Positions 1 through 5,241 of a DNA stretch of 5,241 bases are shown here, in pieces. The notes under the pieces were generated by a model, which was not told the origin of the DNA, made no database searches, and saw only the letters and a program-made list of their open reading frames with translations. Made by a program: the position numbers and the translations under genes. Each line of letters opens with the position of its first letter. Position 1 is the stretch's first letter. The stretch lies in assembly GCA_900772425.1 (NCBI GenBank), contig CAAHEK010000262.1:1-5241 (forward strand), given 5' to 3'. The stretch comes from an uncultured Lachnospira sp. (GTDB lineage: Bacteria > Bacillota > Clostridia > Lachnospirales > Lachnospiraceae).

Positions 1-697
1 AGTCAATTCCTGTATTTCGCACGGCAGATATTTTCTCTTCGTACCCACCGTTATTTCCGGATTCCTTTGTTACAAGAATTCCTATATGTAATTGTCTTAT
101 TAATGCCTCATTTAATTCTTCTGAAAAAGGTCCCTGCATTGCAATTAAATGGGATGGTAAAATTTCTGCCCGTATCGCATTTTCCAACATTTGAGGATTT
201 GGCAGAAGCCTTAAATAAAGCCTGTCCTTATAATTCTTAATATTTACATACTCTGGTATATTCTTACTTCCTGTTGTCATAAGAATGTTTTTGTGCAGAT
301 AATTATCACTATTAAGTAATTCCACCACTTCTTTCATTGATTCTGCGTATATAATGTTATCTGCATTTTCTTCGGATTTCTCTATATTCTCTTCTCTTAA
401 CACCCTGATATAAGAAGTATTCTGACAATCACATGCCTCTTTAATATTGTGTGTAACCTGTGTAGCATATGGATGGGTTGCATCTATAACAATATCCGGT
501 TTTATATTATCTAATTCTTCCTGTATCCTGGATTCATCCAGCCTGCCAACATGTATATGCACATTCTCCCATTCAGGCAGCAGTTCTTTTCCGTATTCAG
601 TAGTCACATACACATAAGTATCACAATCTTTGCCAGCAAGATATTCGCATATTCTACGGCCTTCCGTTGTTCCGGCAAAAAGCATTATTTTCTTCAT
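1..697 (-). CDS. cbiJ: Cobalt-precorrin-6A reductase CbiJ/CobK, 3' end cut by window edge
   Basis: Reduces cobalt-precorrin-6A to cobalt-precorrin-6B with a nicotinamide cofactor, a cytoplasmic step in corrin-ring synthesis. I translated this frame by hand: 232 codons from ATG at 697 with no stop before the window edge. Visible family motifs are an N-terminal nucleotide-binding GTTEGR (residues 9-14), DATHPYA (72-78), RVLRE (98-102), TTGSKN (141-146), AMQGPF (186-191) and TKESG..GG..EK (210-222). CobK/CbiJ proteins are usually about 250 residues, so only some 20 C-terminal residues should be missing. The start ATG overlaps the cbiH stop as ATGA (697-694), which suggests translational coupling. 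A GAGGA at 713-709 lies 11 nt upstream and an AAGG at 705-702 lies 4 nt upstream. No lesion is seen; the truncation is only the window boundary. Confidence 0.95.
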   Translation of the reverse strand, partial: MKKIMLFAGTTEGRRICEYLAGKDCDTYVYVTTEYGKELLPEWENVHIHVGRLDESRIQEELDNIKPDIVIDATHPYATQVTHNIKEACDCQNTSYIRVLREENIEKSEENADNIIYAESMKEVVELLNSDNYLHKNILMTTGSKNIPEYVNIKNYKDRLYLRLLPNPQMLENAIRAEILPSHLIAMQGPFSEELNEALIRQLHIGILVTKESGNNGGYEEKISAVRNTGID

Positions 698-1413
698 TCA
701 ACCTTGTATCCTCTCGGTGTAACCATTTTACCATTAATATTCTTAGTATGACTGTTTCCTATGTAAACCGTTGTAAACATATCTGCTTTAAAATCAGCAA
801 GCTCCTTTAATGTAAGTACCACGGCTGTTTCATTGTCCCTGCCTATATTTTTTACATAGCCGCATACTGTATCAGGTGACTGTACTTCTAATATAATATC
901 GCAGGCTTCTTTTAAATATCCTGCTCTCCTGCGGCTTGAAGGATTATATATACACATCACCATATCACTTTCTGCCATTGCCCTGATTCTCTTTTTTATA
1001 AGTTCCAATGGTGTCATACAATCACTTAAGCTTATAACTGCAAAATCATGTGATAGAGGTGCTCCAAGGCAGGCAGCACCACTACTTGCAGCCGTAACAC
1101 CTGATATTACTTTAATATCAGTTCCTTCATCTGCAAGTTCATATACAAGACTTGCCATACCATATACACCGCTGTCTCCACTACACACAAGAGCTACTTC
1201 CTTGCCTTCTTTTGCCATATCTATGGCATACTGGCAGCGTTCCTTCTCCTGCATCATATTAGTTGAATAATATTCTTTTTCTGGAAAATACTGTTTTAAT
1301 ATATCAACATAAGTACTATACCCAACTATTAACTGTGCAGACGATATTGCTGTCGATGCCTCCAGTGTCATATTATCTTTTGCACCACTTCCAAAACCAA
1401 CTATCTTAAGCAT
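694..1413 (-). CDS. cbiH: Cobalt-precorrin-3 C17-methyltransferase CbiH/CobJ (ring contraction)
   Basis: SAM-dependent methyltransferase that methylates C17 of cobalt-precorrin-3 and drives the ring contraction giving cobalt-precorrin-4. The 239-residue product matches the usual CbiH length of about 240. Landmarks: N-terminal VGFGSG (5-10), VGYSTYVD (30-37), the SAM loop CSGDSGVYGM (77-86), GVTAASSGAACLGAPL (105-120), SHDFAVISLSD (121-131), YNPSS (156-160), NIGR (189-192), TTVYIGNS (214-221) and TPRGY (232-236), the family's C-terminal signature. I chose ATG 1413 over an in-frame TTG at 1443 because GGAG at 1424-1421 sits 7 nt before it and family proteins begin right at the MLKIVGFG-like strand; the TTG would also overlap the cbiG stop. 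It follows cbiG by 26 nt and ends in an ATGA overlap with cbiJ. Three usual loop prolines are serine here (see findings), but all other signatures are intact. Confidence 0.96.
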   Translation of the reverse strand: MLKIVGFGSGAKDNMTLEASTAISSAQLIVGYSTYVDILKQYFPEKEYYSTNMMQEKERCQYAIDMAKEGKEVALVCSGDSGVYGMASLVYELADEGTDIKVISGVTAASSGAACLGAPLSHDFAVISLSDCMTPLELIKKRIRAMAESDMVMCIYNPSSRRRAGYLKEACDIILEVQSPDTVCGYVKNIGRDNETAVVLTLKELADFKADMFTTVYIGNSHTKNINGKMVTPRGYKVE

Positions 1414-1420
1414 ATTATTT

Positions 1421-1424
1421 CTCC
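1421..1424 (-). promoter_or_regulatory. Ribosome binding site that decides the cbiH start
   Basis: GGAG on the minus strand, 7 nt before ATG 1413, in the 26-nt gap after cbiG. It argues against the in-frame TTG at 1443, which would overlap the cbiG stop codon. Confidence 0.8.
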
Positions 1425-1439
1425 ATTCCTGCCCGTTTT

Positions 1440-2510
1440 TCAAGGCATCTCAAATTTGTGTGCCAGCTTATATATTGCGACTGTTATTCCATTATCCGCT
1501 GTTTTTCCGGCAAGCTTTTCTCCTCCGCCTGATACTGCACACGCACTTCGCTCGCACACATTATCAACGCCTATCTGCTCATTTACAAATGCTGAAGATG
1601 TAAACTCACCCTCAATCTCACATAAATATTCTGGTGTAAATGTCTTATAAGGCACCCTGCATTTTTCTGCAAATTCAATAATCCCCTGTTCATCTGCTTT
1701 TCTGTCAACAGAAGAAACTACTGCAATCCCATCCGGCATAAGATTATTTGCATAAAGAACTTTTTTAACAGCCTGTTCAATCTCCGTGGCCGATTTACCC
1801 TTTTTACAGCCTATCCCAACTGCAAGATTTCTTGGTACCAGCTTCAGGGTTCTTTTAAATACCATATTCTCATCAGCATTCGTAATTATCTGTACACCAC
1901 TTTCATATTCACCATCTGCATTATCCGTATATGTAATCTGACCATTCCATTGCTTTTCGGTTTCTTTTAACAATCCATAAAATGTTTCATCACCTGTAAT
2001 TCCAACCGGTTCTCCATTAAGAATACGTCCCGATATATCCTGTATCATAACCGGGTTCACTATTCTCATATTATGACTTGCTGCAAACAAATCAACAGCA
2101 AACATTCCTCTTGTGTCTGTAGCTGTTGTAATTACAGGTAATGCACCAATACTGTCTGCAAGTTCCCTACACCATTCATTGGCACCACCTATATGCCCTG
2201 AAAGTAGTGAAATAAGAAATTTGCCACTCTCATCTGCAACAAGCACGGCAGGGTCTGTAACCTTGCTTTTAAGATATGGTGCTATTGTTCTTACCGCTAT
2301 TGCAGCCGCACACACAAATAATATTCTGTCACTTGATGCAAACCGGCTTTTAATAACACTTCCGACAGTATCAAAAGAAACTGCATTTTCCTTATAATCA
2401 TCTGCACATCTTTTATGACAGTAGATTGTAACTTCTCCATCCGTCACCGTGGAAGCCTTTTTTGCCACTTTCATTCCTTCATGTGTAAATGTTATTATAA
2501 CTGTTCTCAT
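1440..2510 (-). CDS. cbiG: Cobalt-precorrin-5A hydrolase CbiG
   Basis: Opens the delta-lactone of cobalt-precorrin-5A and releases the extruded two-carbon unit as acetaldehyde, giving cobalt-precorrin-5B; specific to the anaerobic pathway. The 356-residue length fits the family (about 350). The N-terminal CbiG domain holds ITFTHEG (6-12), FVCAAAIAVRTIAPYL (65-80) and the hallmark SGHIGGAN (104-111) followed by PVITTATD (125-132). A less conserved middle part spans roughly 140-225. The C-terminal CobE-like domain starts near LAVGIGCKKG (229-238) and continues with VVSSVDRKADE (264-274) and ERSACAVSGGG (320-330). The ATG overlaps the cbiF stop as ATGA (2510-2507), and a GGAG at 2522-2519 inside the end of cbiF is 8 nt upstream, so start assignment and coupling to cbiF are firm. 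No catalytic residue is assigned from sequence alone. Confidence 0.96.
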   Translation of the reverse strand: MRTVIITFTHEGMKVAKKASTVTDGEVTIYCHKRCADDYKENAVSFDTVGSVIKSRFASSDRILFVCAAAIAVRTIAPYLKSKVTDPAVLVADESGKFLISLLSGHIGGANEWCRELADSIGALPVITTATDTRGMFAVDLFAASHNMRIVNPVMIQDISGRILNGEPVGITGDETFYGLLKETEKQWNGQITYTDNADGEYESGVQIITNADENMVFKRTLKLVPRNLAVGIGCKKGKSATEIEQAVKKVLYANNLMPDGIAVVSSVDRKADEQGIIEFAEKCRVPYKTFTPEYLCEIEGEFTSSAFVNEQIGVDNVCERSACAVSGGGEKLAGKTADNGITVAIYKLAHKFEMP

Positions 2511-3253
2511 TTTCTATACTCCGTCTTAAATTCAGGGTCATATAACTTGGAAAATGAATATTTATCCCCTAAGAATTCTCCCACCATTATAAGTGCTGTT
2601 TTCGTAATTCCTGCCTTTTCGGCTTCTCTGTCAAGATTTTTTAATGTGGTCCGTATACATTTTTCATCCTTCCAGCTTGCCTTATAGCATATTGCACATG
2701 GAGTATCCGGTGTATACGCTCCCTTGTATAATTCTTCTTTAAGCTCCTTTAAATGTGATGAACTCAAGAACACAACCATTGAAGTTCCATGTGCTGCAAG
2801 CTTGGCAATGCTCTCATTATCAGGTACAGGAGTCCTTCCCGGCATTCTTGTAATAATTACTGACTGTGCAACCTCCGGTACTGTATATTCACATCCGGTT
2901 GCTGCTGCGGCTGCAAGAAAGCTGCTGACACCAGGACATATTTCGCAATTAATTCCACATTTTGCAAGTTCCTCAATCTGCTCTCTTATCGCGCCATAAA
3001 GTGATGGGTCCCCTGTATGCAGACGCACTATATTCTTCCCTTCACTCTCCGCTTTTACAATAACATTAATAACTTCATCAAGATTCATGTATGCGCTGTT
3101 GTATATCTCACAATCTTTTCCTGCATACTCAAGTAATTCCTCATTTACAAGTGAACCTGCATATATAATTACATCTGCCTCATTAAGCATACGCATACCA
3201 CGTACCGTTATTAAATCTTTAGCTCCAGGTCCTGCCCCGACAATTCTTACCAT
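2507..3253 (-). CDS. cbiF: Cobalt-precorrin-4 C11-methyltransferase CbiF/CobM
   Basis: SAM-dependent tetrapyrrole methyltransferase that adds the C11 methyl to cobalt-precorrin-4, giving cobalt-precorrin-5A. Signatures along the 248 residues: VGAGPG (5-10), DLITVRG (13-19), YAGSLV (31-36), RLHTGDPSLYGA (77-88, the SAM loop), PGVSSF (107-112), ITRMPGRTPVP (134-144, characteristic of CbiF/CobM), CYKASWKDE (189-197). Length is close to the known family (about 250-258). ATG codons in frame occur at 3268, 3259 and 3253. I chose 3253 because GAGGAG at 3266-3261 then lies 7 nt upstream; the 3268 start would place this site inside the gene and the 3259 start would leave only 1 nt of spacing. It follows cbiD after a 49-nt gap and is coupled to cbiG by an ATGA overlap. 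The three canonical SAM-loop prolines are kept here, unlike in the paralogous CbiH. Confidence 0.96.
   Translation of the reverse strand: MVRIVGAGPGAKDLITVRGMRMLNEADVIIYAGSLVNEELLEYAGKDCEIYNSAYMNLDEVINVIVKAESEGKNIVRLHTGDPSLYGAIREQIEELAKCGINCEICPGVSSFLAAAAATGCEYTVPEVAQSVIITRMPGRTPVPDNESIAKLAAHGTSMVVFLSSSHLKELKEELYKGAYTPDTPCAICYKASWKDEKCIRTTLKNLDREAEKAGITKTALIMVGEFLGDKYSFSKLYDPEFKTEYRK
2519..2522 (-). promoter_or_regulatory. Ribosome binding site of cbiG, inside the end of cbiF
   Basis: GGAG on the minus strand, 8 nt before the cbiG ATG and within the last codons of cbiF. Together with the ATGA overlap it points to reinitiation or coupled translation of CbiG after CbiF. Confidence 0.75.
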
Positions 3254-3260
3254 AATCATT

Positions 3261-3266
3261 CTCCTC
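3261..3266 (-). promoter_or_regulatory. Ribosome binding site that decides the cbiF start
   Basis: GAGGAG on the minus strand, 7 nt before ATG 3253. It lies inside the longer possible reading frame that begins at 3268, so it argues for the shorter 248-residue product. Confidence 0.8.
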
Positions 3267-3302
3267 ATTTTTCGTAACTATTCAGAACCAGCCTCCAAAA
3301 TG

Positions 3303-4439
3303 CTACATATCTTCTAACAGCGAATCTGCTGCTTTTGTCTTACCTAATATTCCATATTCATTTGAAAACACAATCGCTCCGATTCTTATTTTGCCGCTGC
3401 ATCTTCTTTGCAATACATCTTCTATCTGAAGCATAAGATGTTTCATTGTATTCTCAAGCATGTCCGATTTTTTCAATATATCAAGTGCAGCTTCTGTCGT
3501 GACACAGTCAAGTATTTCTCTTGCTGTATCTGCCCCTGCGCCTGCCCTTATTGCACACGCTGACAAAACCTCCATTCGTCCGTCTGCAACTTTTGAATGT
3601 GTATTCATTATTCCTGCGCCTAATTTTACAAGTTTTCCTATGTGTCCTACAAGAAGCATTGCTTCTGCATCTGCATCACACACCATATCTATTGTATCGC
3701 CTATATAATTACTGCATTTTATACTTCTTTTAAGTTCAATTCCAAGAGTATTAAGAAGAAAATCCTGCCCATAATTTCCCGGTGCAATCAGAAGAACTTT
3801 TTCTCCTTCTGCTATATGCATTTTAATCTCTGTCCTTATTGTATCAATAAGTGCCTGTTCACTCATAGGCTCTACTATTCCTGTTGTTCCAAGAATTGAT
3901 ATTCCCCCTGTAATTCCAAGGTTTGGATTAAATGTTTTCTTTGCAATATCAACACCTTCAGGTGCTGATATTACAACCTTTAAACTCCCCTCATAAGAAT
4001 AATTCTCTGCTGCTTCCAATACTCCTTCTTCAATCATCTTAAGTGGAACCGGATTGATTGCAGCTTCTCCTACCGGGCGCGACAGCCCTTTTTTTGTAAC
4101 TCTCCCTACACCTGTTCCGCCATCTGTTACAACTTTTCTATCTGCGCTGTCACCTGCTATATAAGAAACACTGGCATATATTAATATTCCGTTAGTTACA
4201 TCAGGATCATCACCGCTGTCCTTTTTTATTGCACATGTAACTCTATCCTGTTCCATTGTTATTTCATCAACAGGAAGCGTAAGTGTCACTCCCATCGGAG
4301 TAACCACACTTATGCTTTCAATTTTCCTGCCTGATAAAAGCATATACGCCGCTGCTTTCGCCGCTGCACAGGCACAAGTTCCTGTTGTATATCCACAGCG
4401 CATTTTTTTCTGATTCTTATATACATATCTATCTAACAT
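3303..4439 (-). CDS. cbiD: Cobalt-precorrin-5B C1-methyltransferase CbiD
   Basis: Provides the C1 methylation of cobalt-precorrin-5B in the anaerobic pathway; CbiD is not related in sequence to the CbiF/CbiH type of methyltransferase. The 378-residue length equals that expected (about 370-380). Conserved blocks: RCGYTTGTC (14-22), KKDSGDDPDVTNG (72-84), GGTGVGRVTKKGL (107-119), GEAAINPVP (124-132), APEGVD (159-164), NPNLGITGGISILGTTG (171-187), GNYG (221-224), SNYIGD (243-248), GHIGKLVKLGAGIMNTHSK (265-283) and VADGRME (284-290). Two starts are possible: ATG 4439 and an in-frame GTG 4448. I prefer ATG because a weak GAGTGG (4450-4445) precedes it and the GTG has no purine-rich site upstream. 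With ATG the gene overlaps the cbiC stop by 7 nt, implying coupled translation. It ends with TAG, then the longest intergenic gap in the window. Confidence 0.97.
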   Translation of the reverse strand: MLDRYVYKNQKKMRCGYTTGTCACAAAKAAAYMLLSGRKIESISVVTPMGVTLTLPVDEITMEQDRVTCAIKKDSGDDPDVTNGILIYASVSYIAGDSADRKVVTDGGTGVGRVTKKGLSRPVGEAAINPVPLKMIEEGVLEAAENYSYEGSLKVVISAPEGVDIAKKTFNPNLGITGGISILGTTGIVEPMSEQALIDTIRTEIKMHIAEGEKVLLIAPGNYGQDFLLNTLGIELKRSIKCSNYIGDTIDMVCDADAEAMLLVGHIGKLVKLGAGIMNTHSKVADGRMEVLSACAIRAGAGADTAREILDCVTTEAALDILKKSDMLENTMKHLMLQIEDVLQRRCSGKIRIGAIVFSNEYGILGKTKAADSLLEDM

Positions 4440-5065
4440 CTGCGCCACTCTTTATCATCATCTGCTGCCATATAAAACAACGCATTCATAATTGCCGCAG
4501 CAACATTACTGCCACCCTTTCTTCCTCTGGCAACTATATACGGCATACCGCTTTCTATGATTTCTTCCTTTGCCTCAACTACATTTACAAAACCAACCGG
4601 AACTCCAATAACCAGCCTTGGTTTAAATACACCTTCATCGTACAGCTCTCTTATTCTCATAAGTGCAGTTGGTGCATTTCCAACCACCATAATACACCCC
4701 GGATTATCTTTTGCAGCCTTCTCTACACTTACTGCTGCTCTTGTCACCTCACGCCTTGCCGCCTCTTTAGCTACATACTCATCTGCCATATAACAATTAA
4801 GCGAACAGCCAAACTTTTCAGCCATCTTATGATTTATGCCTGACTTAGCCATATTGGTATCTGTAACAATATCCAGTCCCGCGGCTATTGCATTCAGAGA
4901 TGCCTCTATAATCCCATCTGAAAACACCATACTTGTCTCATATGAGAAATCTGCCGTTGTATGTATAACCCTCTTTACAATTGGCTTGTATTCTGATGGA
5001 ATATCTGTTGTAAGTTCTTTTTCAATTATTGCAAATGACTGTTTTTCAATATCCATTGGCTTCAT
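4433..5065 (-). CDS. cbiC: Cobalt-precorrin-8 methylmutase CbiC/CobH
   Basis: Catalyses the 1,5-sigmatropic shift of the C11 methyl to C12 in cobalt-precorrin-8, giving cobyrinate, the end of corrin-ring formation. The product is 210 residues, the normal size of CbiC/CobH. RVIHTTADF (32-40) contains His35, which I align with the catalytic histidine of the family (inference from the motif). Further signatures are TDTNMAKSGI (68-77), VVGNAPTAL (127-135), GVPVGFVNV (154-162) and RGRKGGSNVAAAIMNAL (180-196). ATG 5065 is chosen because AGGAG at 5080-5076 lies 10 nt upstream; an ATG at 5056 would be 19 nt away. The stop of the preceding gene is only 5 nt upstream, so the ribosome site is embedded in that gene. 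It is first among the recognised cbi genes here although its enzyme acts last of those in the window. Confidence 0.97.
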   Translation of the reverse strand: MKPMDIEKQSFAIIEKELTTDIPSEYKPIVKRVIHTTADFSYETSMVFSDGIIEASLNAIAAGLDIVTDTNMAKSGINHKMAEKFGCSLNCYMADEYVAKEAARREVTRAAVSVEKAAKDNPGCIMVVGNAPTALMRIRELYDEGVFKPRLVIGVPVGFVNVVEAKEEIIESGMPYIVARGRKGGSNVAAAIMNALFYMAADDDKEWRRC

Positions 5066-5070
5066 AATAT

Positions 5071-5241
5071 CTATTCTCCTGTGAATAATGATTTTAGTGT
5101 ATCTATATCCGGTTTATTAAGAATTTTCTTATCCATTTGTTCTGCATAATCAAGCACATCCTTTAAGCAGGCATTCATCTGTCCTATCGGACATCCTGCA
5201 TTTATCACATAGTCTGATTCATCTATCCTTCTGCATGCCAA
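5071..5241 (-). CDS. C-terminal 56 residues of an unrecognised protein upstream of cbiC
   Basis: An open frame enters from the right edge and ends at TAG (5073-5071), 5 nt before the cbiC start, with the cbiC ribosome site (AGGAG, 5080-5076) inside its last codons. That close spacing is what one expects for a co-translated gene of the same operon. The visible tail begins LACRRIDE, continues with SDYVINAGCPIGQMNACLK (residues 9-27), then a lysine- and aspartate-rich, probably helical end (DKKILNKPDID) and finishes LFTGE. It has three cysteines (residues 3, 17 and 25). I do not recognise the family. It does not look to me like the C-termini of CbiA, CbiP, CobU, CobD, BtuR or CbiB as I remember them, but a short tail is weak evidence. 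A cobalamin-related role is inferred only from position. Confidence 0.7.
   Translation of the reverse strand: MACRRIDESDYVINAGCPIGQMNACLKDVLDYAEQMDKKILNKPDIDTLKSLFTGE
5076..5080 (-). promoter_or_regulatory. Ribosome binding site of cbiC, inside the upstream gene
   Basis: AGGAG on the minus strand, 10 nt before the cbiC ATG and overlapping the last codons of the preceding frame. It supports the 5065 start and suggests that translation of cbiC follows that of the upstream gene. Confidence 0.75.

Noticed and set aside
1411..1443. Longer CbiH starting at TTG 1443
   Set aside because: It would add ten residues not seen in the family, overlap the cbiG stop and ignore the well-placed GGAG before ATG 1413.
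3254..3302. Possible hairpin or terminator between cbiD and cbiF
   Set aside because: The only inverted repeat seen is CATTTT/AAAATG, six A/T-rich pairs with a loop of about 26 nt and no following U-run, so it is too weak for an intrinsic terminator.
4437..4448. CbiD starting at GTG 4448
   Set aside because: Possible, but there is no purine-rich ribosome site before the GTG, while ATG 4439 has a weak GAGTGG. It would change only three residues.
4385..4843. 152-codon open frame on the plus strand opposite cbiC and the start of cbiD
   Set aside because: It lies antisense to strongly conserved cbiC/cbiD sequence, its translation is low-complexity (Cys, His, Ile and Ser rich) and no family motif is visible. 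It reflects codon bias of the real genes. The other plus-strand frames across the window fail for the same reasons.
1..5241. Cobalamin riboswitch, CRISPR array, mobile element or tRNA inside the window
   Set aside because: Nearly every base is within a coding frame and the gaps are at most 49 nt, leaving no room for a riboswitch. No direct repeat array, transposase or tRNA-like fold was seen.

Overview
The window is an internal slice of an anaerobic (cobalt-early) cobalamin/corrin-ring biosynthesis operon, with every supportable gene on the minus strand. Reading in the direction of transcription (from high to low coordinates) the order is: 3' end of an unrecognised gene (off the right edge), cbiC, cbiD, cbiF (cobM), cbiG, cbiH (cobJ), and cbiJ (cobK), which runs off the left edge. 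The genes are tightly packed. The largest gap is 49 nt (cbiD-cbiF), cbiC/cbiD overlap by 7 nt, and cbiF/cbiG and cbiH/cbiJ overlap in ATGA stop-start junctions. I see no promoter, riboswitch or terminator inside the window, so this looks like the middle of one polycistronic transcript.

The proteins cover a nearly continuous run of the pathway: CbiH (C17 methylation and ring contraction of cobalt-precorrin-3), CbiF (C11 methylation of cobalt-precorrin-4), CbiG (lactone opening and loss of the two-carbon fragment), CbiD (C1 methylation), CbiJ (reduction of cobalt-precorrin-6A), then, after the CbiE/CbiT step, CbiC (methyl migration to cobyrinate). CbiE, CbiT and CbiL, which in many operons sit between cbiD and cbiF, are not here. 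CbiD and CbiG mark the anaerobic route.

The sequence is AT-rich, uses AGA/AGG for arginine and ATA for isoleucine freely, and has strong GGAG-type Shine-Dalgarno sites. This and the gene content suggest a low-GC anaerobic Firmicute (Clostridia, perhaps Lachnospiraceae); this placement is an inference. The plus strand carries only shadow reading frames. Apart from the unknown 56-residue tail at the right edge, a few substitutions in CbiH and the altered cbiD-cbiF junction, this is a conventional operon; I found no sign of a new system.
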